From the NCBI GenBank assembly GCA_002197995.1, contig NGZR01000003.1, positions 310,001-374,000 on the forward strand: a stretch of DNA of 64,000 nucleotides, given 5' to 3'. The notes below the pieces were generated by a model. That model was given only the letters and a program-made list of their open reading frames with translations, made no database searches and was not told the DNA's origin. Shown here piece by piece: positions 12,221-24,454 of this stretch. Position numbers and translations under genes: made by a program. The stretch comes from Gaeumannomyces sp. JS-464. Taxonomy: Eukaryota; Ascomycota; Sordariomycetes; Magnaporthales; Magnaporthaceae. The first letter of the stretch is position 1. Each line of letters begins with the position of its first letter.

Positions 12221-13522
12221 TTACCCGACGACGGCAACGACATTTATAGCGTGTAACGATATGGGCCGCCGGCGTGCGGCTACTACTAGGTGTACATGAG
12301 CGAAATCATAATGGGTCTTGGAAAAGCAAACATCGGAGCACAAAGCATCCCCAGGACTGACGGTACCAAGAGGGGCTCTTTTTCTTTCTTTCTTATAACT
12401 GACGATTTTCCTTGTTCACTCTTCGATTCATGCGGCTCTCGAAGGAAAAGAACGAGGAGACTTGTGAAATTGGGTTTATGCATCGGACGGTCTCTGGGGG
12501 CCTGGTGTATGTCGGTCAACACGTCTATACCCGGCCTCGCGCGAGAGAAGGGATCTGTTCCTGGATTTGGATACCATCTCTCGATTTTACTTCTTTTGCT
12601 TTCGATAATGTTTTCTCCTGTCCATGTGGCATTCGGTTGGTAGGTGCCAGGGGAGCAAGCGAGAACAGCTGGGAGAGCTGTCGAGCGCATTATGGTTGGT
12701 CGAGCAGACGCTTCTCGTGACCATGACGAAAGAATGACGTTTTCTATGAACAAAGGTGAACAGCTCCGTCCCTCGCTTTCATGTGGTGCTGATGATTGTG
12801 CGTTGCAGGGCACACGGGCGCAGAGACTGCCAAAAATATTCCGTGGGCGATGCAAGCAACCAATGTATATCATGAATTCTTAAGAGCAAAGCCGCCTGAA
12901 AGGAAGTAAGAGACAGACCGAGAAGCCCCTGAGAAACTACCTGACCGAAATAAATACCAAAAAACGCCAGGCGATGGCCGTCCCATTTTTTTTTCTTTTG
13001 TCCCTGCCTCGGCTCCCAAACACCTCCCTCCGATGATGATTTGATGACAGGAAAACCCAACAGCTAGGTATGATGTTGCCCAAAACGCAAGGCGGCACAG
13101 GTTTATCCAGGTCTCGTGAGCATTCTCTGTCCAACATTCTCCAGACAACGAGAACAAAAAAAACAGACGCCTTTCCTCCGCAACAAGAAAAAACGAAATT
13201 ACAAATTAATAAAAATAGTCCCCTCAGGTCCAGGGGTGCGCGGCGTAGGGCAGACCAATGAGACGCATCGGCGCCTCTGAGAATGGCAGGTTGGGAGGGA
13301 ATAAGAACTTTTGAGACCCGAAAAAAAGTGGTTTCAGCCAGCCACGCGGGCCGGGCCGATAGTACAGGGGATGAGCGAGTCCCAATGAAGATAGGTAAGC
13401 AGCAGGAGTTTTGCGACGCAGCGGAGGGTATCGAAAAGCAAAAAAAAAAAAAAAAAAAAAAAAAAAGAAAACGAGCGGAGAAGGGGAATCAAGTCATGAA
13501 AAACAAAGGCGTTCGTTTCTCC
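12221..13522. other. Intergenic region between convergent genes
   Basis: This 1.3-kb stretch separates the 3' ends of the metacaspase (+) and the spindle-pole-body protein (-). No coding signal is convincing. It includes a 26-base poly-A run at about 13441-13466 just past the minus-strand stop codon, probably within that gene's 3' UTR or just downstream. Confidence 0.6.
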
Positions 13523-16500
13523 TCAAGCCCCGAGGTCGATGCTGAGAGTCGTCGTCCCACCCACAGGCCAGCCGGTGGCACAGACGCCGCCACCACCGGC
13601 GGCGCTGCCGTTGTCGTCATCACCATCGTCTCTCGCAACAGCAGCCGCGGCCTCGTTGGCGTTGAACCGGGCGCGGACCTCGGCGCGCCACTCGTCACGC
13701 ATGTGGCGCATGCGCCTGGCGCGCTCGACCCTCTCGAGCGCGTCCTTGAGCTGCTTGCGCGTCTCGAGCTGCGCCGCCCACGCCTCGGCCGCCCGCCGCG
13801 CCCGCACCACGAACCGGACGGCGCAGCGCGTGCTTGAGCTTGCGGCGGGGCGTCTCGGCCGCTGCCTGTGCTCGCTCCTTCATGCGCCTGCTCGGCATCT
13901 CGGTCTGGCCGATCGACTGCAGGATGTTCTCGAGCACTCGGAGGTCTTGCTTGTTGCTGTGGGAGGGGAGACGGCGGGTTAGCTTTTCCTTTGTCTGGCA
14001 CGTGTGTATGGGCTGGGAGCAAGAGAAAACTTACTAGGCCTTGGCCTTCTCCAGCTTGGCCTGCAGGTACTGCTTGCCCAGCACCGCGTCGGTCCGGAAC
14101 TGCACCTCGCGCTCGTACCGGGCCTGCATCCACTCGATCTGCTTGGCGAGGCCGCGGATCTCGCGCTTGTGTCGCTCGCGCTGCCTCTCGGCCTTCTCCA
14201 CGATGGCGTTGACGTCGACTCCGCTGTCCTCAGAATGCTGTTGTTCTTCCTCCTGCTGCTGCTGCGCATCCTCCTCGACGGCAACCTCGGCCGGCGCCGC
14301 CTCGGGCTGTGCCACGGGGACATCGCTGCCTGCCAGCCGCGCGAGCTCAGCGTCTCTGGTCGCCAGCAGGAGCGCGTTGGCCACGATGGCGGATTCGGCC
14401 TCGTCTCTGGCCCTGGCTAGCTCCGCGTTGCTGACCTCGAGCTGGCCGAGCTCGCGCCGCATCTTCTCGGCCTCGGAGCGGTAGGCGGCGCGCTCGCCGC
14501 GTACGCGCTGCAGCTTCATGCGCAGCGACTCCTGCGCTTTGGTCAGCTCGTCGACGAGCGTCTTCTGCTCGCGCACCTCGCGCTCGAAGGCGGCAGCCTC
14601 GATCTGTGCCTTGCGCAGCATCGCGTGCAGGTCGCGACGCTCTTCGGTCGTGACCTCGGTCGCCGCCGTGCTGGCGGTGGCCGTGTTTGTCCTGCATCTG
14701 CTGCTCGAGCGCAGCCGCGTACTGGTCGCGCTCGCGCCGGTATCGCTCAAGCTTGGTCTTGTGCTTGGCGAGCGTGGTCTGCGCCGCCGCCGCCGCCTCC
14801 TCTGCCGCCGCCCGTGCGTCCTCCAGCTGCTGCTCTAGAGCAGCAGACTGGTCTTCGAGCTCGTCGATGCGTGCCTGCAGCTCCTCGCGAACGGTCGACG
14901 AGTTGCGCTCAGCCTCGCGCAGTGCCTTCTTGAGGTCCTGCCCGACTTGGTGGGCAAGCCCCAGCTGGTTGCGGAGTTGGGCCAGCTCCGTCTTGGTTCG
15001 GCCGGCCGTCGGTGTGTGCTGGTCTCGACTGTGGGCGACATCATAAGACGCGACATCTCGGCCTCGTGCATCATGCGCTCAAGGTCTGAGATCTGACGCT
15101 TGAGGTCGCGCACCGTGCTCTTGTGCGCCGCCTCGCGCTCCGCAAAGTCGCGCTCCTTCTGGCGGGCGTTGGTGAGATCCCTTCGCAGTCGACAAGCGTC
15201 GCTGTTGCCCCTCGATGTTGTTTGTGTCGCCCAGGATGGCAAGCTGCGCCTCGTAGTCGTCGACGCGGCGCTCCAGCTCGCGGATCCTGCGCCGGGCCGC
15301 CGTCAGAGCCTGGTTATCGCTCGACTGGCGGAGCTTGGCCTGCAGCTGCAGCATCTCGTGCGTCAGCCGCTCCTCCTCTGCAGCCGCCTTGTTCATCTCC
15401 TCGTCGAATCGCCTCTCGACCTCGAGCCGGTGCTCGGCCAGCTGCCTGTTTTCCTCCTTTAATCGGCGAACCTCGTTGTCGAGCTTCGTCTTGGCCACCC
15501 GCAGGTTGATGCGTTCTTGGTCAAGCTCGAACGTGTGATCGCCCCTCTGCTTGGAAATGAGCAAGAGCTCTTCCTCGATTTCGGCCCGTTCGGCCGCCAG
15601 GACCATGTTGTCCTCCTTGAGGCGCCGTAGCTCGCTCTCGAGCTTGGCCTTGGCCGCAACGATGTCGCCTCTCTGCTGCTCAAGCTGCACCGTCTGCTCG
15701 CCCTGTTGCCTAGCGATGTTGAGTTCCGCCTCGACCTCGCGGAGGCGTGCTGCAAGCGTCTTGTTTTTCGTCCTTAAGGCGGCGAACTTCGCCGTCCAGC
15801 TTCGTCTTGGCGGCTCGGAGGGCAATGCGCTCCTGGTCAAGTCGGAAGGTGTCGTCGTTATCGTGCTGGTTGGCTTGCTCCAGCTGGGCCTCAACCTCAG
15901 TGAACCGGACCGACAGGGACTTGTTCTCCTCCCTGAGACGGCGCACCTCGTTGTCGAGTTTGGTCTTGGCTGTGCGTAGCTCAATGCGCTCCTGGTCGAT
16001 CTTGACCGTGTCGGCGCCCTGCAGCTTCGCCAGCCGCACCTCGCCCTCCAACTCGTCTCTCTCGGCCTTGGCTCGGCGAGGGAGGCACGCAGAGGTGCAT
16101 GTCAATGTCGAGGCTGGCCAGCTGGTCCTGCAGAGCCTGCTTCTCCTTGGTTGCCTTGGTGAACTTGGCCGTCGACTCCGCCAGCTGCGCCTTGAGCCTC
16201 TCGAGATGCTCGGCGTTGTGCTTGGCCACCTCCTGCGAGACCGACGTCTGCTTGCGGGTCGAGTCGGCCACGGCGGCCTGCAGGGTTTTGAGCTGCTGCT
16301 TGAGGTCGTCGCATTCTCTCCTGGCCTGCCCCAGCTCCTCCACCGCCCTTTCTGACTCCTCGTCCAGCGTCGTCTGCAGCACCTCGATTTCGTCCTCGAG
16401 ACCCTCGACCTTGTCGACCTCGGTTTGGTGGTCGAGGCGGGCCTGGCGCAGCTCGTCGCGGACCGTCGACAGTTCCCTGCGCAGATCCTCCAGCATCGCC

Positions 16501-18617
16501 TGCCTGGCCTCGAGGTCCTGCTGCAGATCGTCAATCTGGCGCGCAAGCACGGCCTCCTCCTTCTTGTGGCGCTGGGCTTCGCTGTCCATCGCCTGCTGAA
16601 GCTTGAACTCCTTGCTCGACAGCGCCCCCTCGGCGTCGCGCAACTTCTCGATGGTGCGCTGCAGGCCCTCAGCTCGCTCTCTCGCCTGGTCGCGCTCGGC
16701 CTCGAGGTTGTGCATTTCAGTCTCCCACTTCTCGCTGTCGTTGTCGTACATGTTGTCCTTTTCGCGGATCTCGGCTTGGAGATCCGAGATCTCATCCTTG
16801 AGGCGCTCGATTTCGTCTTTGAGCTGATCCCGGCTGTTGCGCTCGCTCTGTATTGTGCGCTGCCGCTCCTCCTCCGCCTCCTCGAGCCGGGCGCGCAGTT
16901 CCACAACTTCACCCTTGAAGCGGGAAGCCTCGCCCTTGGACTGATTCTGGATATTGCGCTCGATCTGCAAGGCGTGTTGCCTCTCCTGCTCCACGGTAGC
17001 CTCGAGCGTTGAGACCTCCCGCTGCAGCCTGGCAACATCCCGCTGAAGGGATGCAGACTCGTTTGTCAGGGCGTCGTGCCTCGTCTGCAAAAGACTCTTC
17101 TGATCGCTGGTCGCTCTGAGATCGGCCTGCAGCTCCTGGACCTCGGCCGCTAGCGACCGACGTTCGCGGTCGATGGCTTCACGCTCTTGACGTGATTCCT
17201 TCAACTTGAGCTTCATGTCGTCCACCTCGTGGCCCTTGGCGTCAAATCGATCCTCTAGCGCCGCGTACTTGGTGCGGGCGTCCTCAATCTTGTCTTGGAG
17301 ACGAGCGACTTTCTCCTCCACTTGCCTTGAAAGGCCCTTGGTGACCACTGACTTGTTGGCCATCTCCTCCTGAAGCTCTTCAAGGTCCCCCTCGGCACGG
17401 CCCTTGGCGTCGACTGCATCCTGAAGCTTGTCCTTGAGCTCTTCAACCTGATTTCCGAGCTTCCGGACATCTGCCTCCAGGTCCTCAATGGCATCGTTAG
17501 CTTCTTGGAGCTTGGTGCTTGCCTGTGCCTTCTCCTCCAGCTCAACTATGCGCCGCTGGGAGTCCTTGGCCTTGTCCTCGGCCGTCTGAACACGAAGGTT
17601 CAGATCCTCGAGCTCGTCTTCGTGCTGAGATATGATGCGGTCCTTTTCGCGGATGTTGGCCTCGAGATCTCCGATTTCATCCTGGAGCTTTTCGGCCTTG
17701 TCGTTTTCCCTTTGGCTCTGATCCAGTCGCTGCTGCAGATCTGCCACGTCAGCCTCCTTGGCTTCTAGTGCTAGTTTTAGTCGTTCTAGCTCTAGGCGCT
17801 GGTCCTCGGTTGCGTGTCGTTTCCTGAATTTCTCCTGCATCTCGAGTATTTGTTGCCTGTAGTTTTCCAGGTCCTTCTCGGCGGATGTGAGGTGTTTCTT
17901 GTAGCGCTGGAGGTCGCGCTGCATCGTGACCTTGTCGACCTTGAGCTCCGTATTCTCCTTGAGGGCGGCCTCGCTGAAGCCCGGGCCGGCCTTGCGCAAG
18001 GCCTCCTCGAGGAAGTGGATCTTGAGCTTGAGGCCAAAGTTCTCCTTCTCGATACGATCTATGACGCTCTCCTGTTCGCGCAGCGACAGCTGGTTCTTGT
18101 CGTGAAGAGGACTCTTGCCGACGTCGCGACGCCCCTTCATGATCATGGGCGTCGTCACGGTGCTGTCGCTGTCCACCTGGGGCACGGGGGTGCGGCCGAC
18201 GAAGGATGGCGTGCTGCGCGACGCGCCAAAGACGCTGTTTTCCACGGCTGGCAGGGGCGACAGGTCCTCGTCGATGCGGGCGAGCAGTCCAGTGGGGGTG
18301 GCGGCGACATTCTCCTTGCCGCTGCGACGGCGCGTTGCGCTTCTCCTGGTGGCCGACTTGAGAAGCGGAGTGAACTCGGGGCCGCCTATTCCCGCGGGTA
18401 GGTTGTGGCGTTCTGAGAACGGGGCGCGCTTGTTGCCGCGCGGGGTGCGCAAGCTGCCGACCTTGCCGCCATTCCGGAGTTGCTGCAGCACATTAGGATC
18501 TTTGGAGGGAGACTGGAACGACACCTCCTCCGACATGTCGAGCTCGGGCTGGCCGTTGAGGTAGGTCGCGTCGCCCAAGTTCGTCCTCGGGGTGTCGAGG
18601 GCGCCGAGTCCCGCCAT
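13523..18617 (-). CDS. CM1/PACT coiled-coil MTOC protein (Pcp1/ApsB/Mto1 type)
   Basis: This coiled-coil scaffold of about 1,675 residues recruits gamma-tubulin complexes to the spindle pole body or other microtubule-organising centres. An N-terminal disordered region of about 175 residues is followed by a centrosomin motif 1 (CM1): SLREQESVIDRIEKENFGLK through FLEEALRKAGPGFSEAALKE, residues about 180-240. Continuous heptads follow, including four tandem 52-53-residue repeats at about 15400-16010. The C-terminus resembles a PACT-type targeting domain (WMQARYEREVQFRTDAVLGK, then RRAAEAW with a basic helix). One intron is clear at 13970-14031, joining KAY to NKQDL. About six single-base shifts (near 16072, 15775, 15195, 15010, 14690, 13820) break the frame, one in an A5 run. 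CM1 plus PACT suits Pcp1/PcpA best; ApsB/Mto1 remains possible. Confidence 0.85.
15400..16010 (-). repeat. Four tandem 52-53-residue coiled-coil repeats
   Basis: Within the MTOC gene the pattern (K/R/Q/E)(I/L)(D/E)QERI.LR.AKTKLDNEVRRL(K/R)EEN recurs four times, each followed by a heptad stretch and a short Gln/Asp-rich spacer. The first and third units both count to exactly 53 residues. The copies start near 16008, 15850, 15690 and 15530. The period of about 159 nt indicates internal duplication, with copies diverged at both protein and DNA level. Confidence 0.8.
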
Positions 18618-19392
18618 GGCGGGCAGGCTCGCGGCGCGGGCAAGTTAGAGCAAAGGCGCGTGCTGTGCTTAGTCGTAGCGGCGCATCAGCAGCAAAAGAA
18701 ATGCCAGATGAACAAGAGGAAAAAGATTCTCGTAAGTTGTGAAGCAAGCTATGGATTTGGCTGCGGCGCTATTCTGCAGTTGTTTCTGGAAGCGCTCTTG
18801 TCCAAAAAGAAATAGCGAGCGCGTCAATGGCGGCGCGCAATTGCGATAAGTTAAATGGCTGGGAGGTGGGCTGGTGCAGGGGGAAGAGCCAGGGAAGAGA
18901 GCTCCAGGGTGGGCGTGATCACAAAGTCGCGGTTTTCCCGCAGAGCGTGTCGGTGGAGTCGAGCTTGGAGCTTTGTTTACATGGTTGCCCAAAAGGGAGT
19001 AGCGCCTCGGCATGGACCGGGCAGGGGTGGGGCGACGATGTGTGCCACCGAGTCAGCTGACCTCGCGCGCGCCTTCCTGTTGACGGACGCGGTCAGACAC
19101 GGTCGCTGCTTGGCAATTCCGCCCCTCGCTTTGATTGCATTTCTACCTACAGGTCGATAGGTGGTACCCTTTGCCGCCAGCCTAACGAAGCATTCTCTAC
19201 CGCGTCTTGCCATTCAAACTCCCCTTGCCGTCGTCGTGCCCAACTGTGATTCTCGACCGCAATCGAAGCCACCATCGCGAACCAGACAGACAGCAAAAAG
19301 GTGGGATCCCCGAGGCACCCGTCGTCATCGGGACCCCCTGGGTGCGTGCCGCGGAGACACACGCAGGCAGTCCAGCCGAGCAACTCACCAAC
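18618..19392. promoter_or_regulatory. Divergent intergenic promoter, MTOC gene and RAD54
   Basis: About 775 bp lie between the start codons of two divergently transcribed genes. Both core promoters and the 5' UTR exon of RAD54 must be here. No conserved operator was recognised. Confidence 0.6.
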
Positions 19393-21878
19393 ATGTACGT
19401 TCCACACCCCCGAACCGGCCCGCTGGTACCGCGTCAGATTGTCTAACTTCATCCACATCAGGAGCTCGCTGCTGGCAACACCGGGCGCCAACAAGGAGAA
19501 TGCCAACGCGCCTGGGCGCCGCTTCCCCACGCCTCAGTCGATCGAAAAACTCCACAAGCCGTTCAAATGTCCCGGCTCGGCCACGCGGCGGCCTGAGGCC
19601 GACCGCCCTGCCCGGAAGCGCCGCAAGGTGGACTACAAGGGCGCCGATGGCAGCGATGATGCCGACAAGCCGTGGACCAACGCCGATCGGCTCGCTCTCG
19701 CGAACCGCGACGCCAACAAATTCCCCGTCTTCCAGGTCAAGGACAAGAGCACCGTGTTCCGCAAGGCCTTCATCGTCCCTATGGTCAACAAAAACAGTGC
19801 CGCATACAATCCCAACCGGCCCCCTCCCACCCTAGGCCTGAGGCAAGGCGCCACCTTTATTGCAAAGCCGTTGCACGATCCTAGCGGCGAGTTTGCCATC
19901 GTGATGTACGATCCTACCGTTGATGACAAGCCGAAGGTGCCCAAGACACCAGCCGAAAAGCCGGCCGAGGCCGAGGCTGCCAACGAGATCGATGCGCCTC
20001 TGGTCCACAAGAGCCTAGCTGAGATTCTCGGCATCAAAAAGAAGGTTGAGGGCGAACATCCGCGCGTGCCCGTCGTCATCGACCCGAGACTCGCCAAAGT
20101 CCTCCGCCCACATCAGATCGAGGGTGTCAAATTCATGTATCGATGTGTTACAGGCATGATTGACGAGAAGGCCAACGGCTGCATCATGGCAGACGAGATG
20201 GGCCTCGGGAAAACGCTACAGTGCATCACGCTGCTATGGACTTTATTGAAGCAGTCTCCAGAGGCCGGAAAATCCACGATCCAAAAAGCCATTGTCGCCT
20301 GTCCGTCGAGTCTGGTCCGAAACTGGGCGAACGAGCTCGTCAAGTGGCTCGGTGCCGACGCCATCACACCCTTTGCCATCGATGGCAAGGCGAGCAAGGA
20401 AGAGCTGACGCGGCAGCTACGGCAGTGGGCTATTAGCAGCGGCCGTGCTGTCACAAGGCCCGTCATCATTGTCTCGTATGAGACGCTCCGCCCTCAATGT
20501 CGAGGAACTGAAGCACACCAAGATCGGTCTCATGCTGTGCGACGAGGGCCACCGACTGAAGAACGGCGACAGCCAGACGTTTACCGCGCTTAACAACCTG
20601 AACGTCTCGCGCCGCGTTATCCTGTCGGGCACCCCGATCCAGAACGATCTCTCTGAGTACTTCTCACTCATCAGCTTTGCCAACCCAGCCCTGCTCGGCA
20701 CAAGACTCGAGTTCCGGAAGAGGTTTGAGATTCCCATCCTTCGAGGGCGAGACGCCGATGCCACCGAGAGCGAGCGCGCCAAGGGTGATGAGCGCCTCAA
20801 GGAGCTCCTCGAGATCGTCAACAAGTTCATCATCAGGCGCACAAACGACATCCTGTCCAAGTACCTCCCTGTCAAGTACGAGCACGTGGTGTTCTGTAAC
20901 TTGGCGCCGTTCCAGCTGGATCTATATAACCTGTTCATCACCTCGCCCGAGATCCAGGCCCTCCTCCGCGGCAAGGGCAGCCAGCCTCTCAAGGCCATCA
21001 ACATCCTGAAGAAGCTTTGCAACCACCCAGATCTACTCAACTTGTCCGACGACTTGCCGGGTGCGAGAAGTGGTTCCCTGAGGACTACGCCAAGGAATCG
21101 CGCGGACGCGACCGAGAGGCATTAAGCCGTGGTGGTACAGTGGCAAAAGTGCAGGTGCTGGACAGGATGCTGGCGCGCATTCGGGCAGACACAAACGACA
21201 AGATTGTGCTGAGTCAGCAAACTACACGTCGACGCTCGACCTCTTTGACAAGCTGTGCCGCAGTCGGGATATGGCAGTCTCCGGTTGGACGGCAGCATGA
21301 ACGTGACGAAGCGGCAGAAGCTCGTGGACAAGTTCAACGACCCCAACGGCGACGAGTTTGTGTTTCTTCTCAGCTCCAAGGCGGGTGGGTGCGGTCTCAA
21401 CCTGATTGGGGCCAACCGGCTGGTGCTGTTCGACCCCGACTGGAACCCGGCGGCGGACCAACAGGCGCTGGCGCGTGTGTGGCGTGACGGGCAGAAGAAG
21501 GACTGCTTCGTGTACCGGTTCATCGCGACGGGCAGCATCGAGGAGAAGATCTTTCAGCGGCAGAGCCACAAGCAGTCGTTGTCCTCGTGCGTGGTGGACT
21601 CGGCCGAGGACGTAGAGCGGCACTTTTCGCTCGACAGCCTCAAGGAGCTCTTCCAGTACCGGGGGGACACGCGCAGCGACACGCACGACACGTTCAAGTG
21701 CAAGCGTTGCAGGCCCGACGGCAAGCAGTACATCAAGGCGCCGGCGATGCTGTACGGCGACACGAGCACGTGGAACCACTTTACGAACGAAGGCCTCAAG
21801 CCGATCCAGGACCTGCTGCTGAGGCAGGAGTGTGGCGAGAGCGAGGTCAGCGCCGTGTTCCAGTACATCTCTCACTGA
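19393..21878 (+). CDS. RAD54: RAD54 DNA repair translocase (SWI2/SNF2 family)
   Basis: This is the RAD54 homologue (mus-25 in Neurospora), a dsDNA-dependent ATPase that works with Rad51 in homologous recombination. Seen in order: a disordered N-terminus with KENANAP and a basic RPARKRRKVDY stretch; Walker A DEMGLGKT (about 20196); DEGH Walker B followed by RLKN (about 20540); LSGTPIQNDLSEY; and motifs V-VI (GGCGLNLIGANRLVLFDPDW, RVWRDGQKK). A zinc-binding-like CKRC occurs near the C-terminus. The best start is split by an intron: AT at 19393-19394 and G at 19462, with a GTACGT donor, CTAAC branch site and CAG acceptor. Six single-base shifts (about 20492, 21060, 21118, 21143, 21205, 21275) interrupt a strongly conserved frame. 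Consensus error is more likely than a pseudogene, since no motif is lost. Confidence 0.95.
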
Positions 21879-22800
21879 TGCGGCGACGAGGAGAAGGCTT
21901 CTGCGGGTGGGTGTCTGTGGGTTGAGCGTCTGGTATGTGTAATGATGTTGTTGCTTTTATTCATTTGCTTTCTCATAACCTGCATCCCGAAAGGTGTGTT
22001 TTGTCATTGTTGGGCGGGTGCTTTGACGGACTGTATAGCATTAGCAGAGGCGTTTTTGTTTTCAGACGAGATGAGATGCATGGCTTTAGATTATCCTATA
22101 CTAGAAGATGGCTCTGGCGCTTTGCTTTTGGTCAATTCCTTATAGTCGCTTTCCTCATCAAAATCTAGCTTCAAGAGATAGGCCAACTTTTGGTGAATGA
22201 AAGAAACATGCAAGTCTCCATCGAGATGCCTTTCATCCACAGCCAACGAGCGTCACCAGCATTTTCGTCCCCGCCTTATGGGGCTCCCAGCTTGGCAGCA
22301 CCAGGCAAGCACAACATTTTGAGGCTGGAGCCCCAAAAGAGGAGTGGCTCCAGTGGGATGGGTCGAACCCCGCCAAACCGTGACACTGAGGCGTGACGGA
22401 CGTCACGTGTGTGGAAGCCTAGCCCCATCGGGACTAGGCGGCCGGACTGGGGAAGGGTGTGTGAAGGGGTCATGACGGCATCAGGCCTGGGACCCCTGCA
22501 GGTTCCCTGCTTGTGATGCGAAAAGCTTCGACTCAGCTTGACCGCCTGCGACCGCGCCATGGCGACCCGACGCAGAGCAGCAGCCTCCACCTCCAAATCA
22601 AGAAGCAACAAAGCGACAACACCACCACCACCGTCATCGTCGTCGCCCTGCCGCCCTACCCAGACTTTCTTTTTCCTCTCCCTTCCCGGCTGCCTAAACC
22701 ACAGGCAATTTTCTTGGCTGCAATAATCCCAGGCGTAAGACGGGCAGAAAAAAGAACGAAAAGGAAAACCCAAAGCAAACAGGCCCCCTCCCCCGCCGCC
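21879..22800. promoter_or_regulatory. Intergenic region upstream of PS synthase
   Basis: About 920 bp separate RAD54 from the PS synthase start. A palindromic E-box core CACGTG lies at 22404-22409 next to a CRE-like GACGTCAC. Yeast phospholipid genes are controlled through CANNTG inositol-responsive elements, but I cannot say this site is used. The 200 bp before the ATG are CT/A-rich as in a fungal 5' UTR. Confidence 0.4.
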
Positions 22801-23771
22801 ATGTCGAAGAGGACAAGCACAGCCGCCGCCAACGGCGGTGGTGGCCCGACAGGTATGGGATGCTCCAACAGACTTGATTCTTGCCTCGCGGGCATTCCCG
22901 TCGGCTTGTTGGGATCAACGCCGCCTTTGCCTATACCTCACCCACCCACCTAGGTACCTAGGTACCTAGATACTAACAAACCCCCCTCTCCGCGAACCCC
23001 AGGCCACGACAAGCAAAAAGCGCTCCTCACGTCATCGCCGTCGTCGTCCGGCGCCGGCAGTGCCCGGTTCTCGCTCGTGCGGGCCATGCACCTGGCCGAC
23101 CTGATCACGGAGCTCAACGGGCTGTGCGGCGTCCTGTCCATCTTCTCGTCGATGCGCTACTGTCTCGGCGACCCGGCCGACCACGCAAACATCTACGCCG
23201 CCCTCGGCTTCCTGCCCTTTGGCCTCTTCTTCGACTTTATGGACGGCAAGGTCGCCCGCTGGCGCAAGAAGAGCAGCATGATGGGGCAGGAGCTTGACTC
23301 GCTCGCTGACCTGGTGCGCTCGTTGCTGTGCCCGCCCGTGGAAGAAGGAAAAAAACACGTTTGCTGACATGGCTTTCCCCCGGGGGGAAACAAAAAAAAA
23401 CAGATCACATTCGGCGTCGCCCCGCCGTCGTCGCCTTCGCGATCGGCATGCGCACCCCGCTCGACCACCTCGCCCTCGCCTTCTTCGTCCTCTGCGGCCT
23501 CACCCGGCTGGCCCGCTTCAACGTGACGGCGGCCGAGATACCAAAAGACGGCTCCGGCAAGGCCGCCTACTTCGAGGGCACTCCCATCCCCACCAGCCTC
23601 GCGCTCGACGGCCTCATGGCCTACTGGGTCCGCCAGGGCGCCATCCACGCCGCCATCCCCGGCGGCGTCTGGCTCGAGGGGACGCCGTTCGAGTTCCACC
23701 CCGTCGTCGCAATCTTTGTCGTCCACGGCTGCCTCATGACGAGCAAGACCATCCACATCCCCAAACTTTGA
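22801..23771 (+). CDS. CHO1: Phosphatidylserine synthase (CDP-DAG:serine O-phosphatidyltransferase)
   Basis: This ER membrane enzyme makes phosphatidylserine from CDP-diacylglycerol and serine. The CDP-alcohol phosphotransferase signature DGxxARx8GxxxDxxxD is complete: DGKVAR, eight residues, GQELDSLAD. Several hydrophobic segments flank it ([40 protein letters not shown]). There are three exons: 22801-22852, 23003-23313 and 23404-23771. The first intron has a GTATGG donor and joins PTG to HDK. The second (GTGCGC...CAG) joins SLADL to ITFGVAP. One base appears missing near 23422, after which the frame continues VVAFAIG. Length (about 240 residues) and topology fit the yeast/fungal Cho1 class, not the animal base-exchange enzymes. 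Confidence 0.93.
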
Positions 23772-24454
23772 ACGACGACGGGGAAGCGGGGGAGTGTCCC
23801 CACGCCATCTAGAAAACTGTGTATGGCCTTTATTTTGGTTTTTTTCCTGTCATCGTTTGAACTTGGTGTTTGCTAGTCGTCATACCACCCTCCGACTCAC
23901 ACCCGTCATCATTACTTGTCCTTTTTTTTCATCTCGTTTTACCGACTCAGCCAGCCCCGAGCAAACAGTGATCGGAATACCAAACTTTTCCCTACGCGAA
24001 CTTCTTTGGTTATTGTCCTTGATGGGAAGTAGAGCGCACCCTTGAGCCAGGTTTGGGGGCCAGGAGTTCAGTGCACATAAGAGGAACTTCACCGCGGGTC
24101 TTTTTTCTATGCCTTGTTTTATTCATGTGCTTTTGATCCAGGTCTTATTTGCGCCTGTGTCCCATGGGCGAGTTACCAGGGAAATAGATGCCACCTCCGG
24201 CCAACTACCGCAGGCAAGCGACAAATGAGCTTCGCGCGTGAATTATGCAGGGGCTAATAAATTGTAGCAAACAAACTGCCATAATTTCATGCCGTTTTCT
24301 GCGTCAGCAAAGCCCTATTTGTCTGCAGATTTTTTCTTTCTTTTTATTTCTATCTCTCGCATCTCTTTCGTTCTACACGCATAATCTTAAGAATTACGAG
24401 ACAGAAGATCGAAAAAATCCAGCCATCATAACAAAGCCACGCTAAGGGATATAC
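23772..24454. other. Convergent intergenic region
   Basis: These 680 bp lie between the stop codons of PS synthase (+) and ThrRS (-). T-rich stretches suit 3' UTRs and polyadenylation signals for both. No gene or structured RNA was recognised. Confidence 0.6.

Noticed and set aside
22361..22385. GGTCGAACCCC resembling a tRNA B box
   Set aside because: No A box at the right distance and no acceptor or T-stem pairing could be built.
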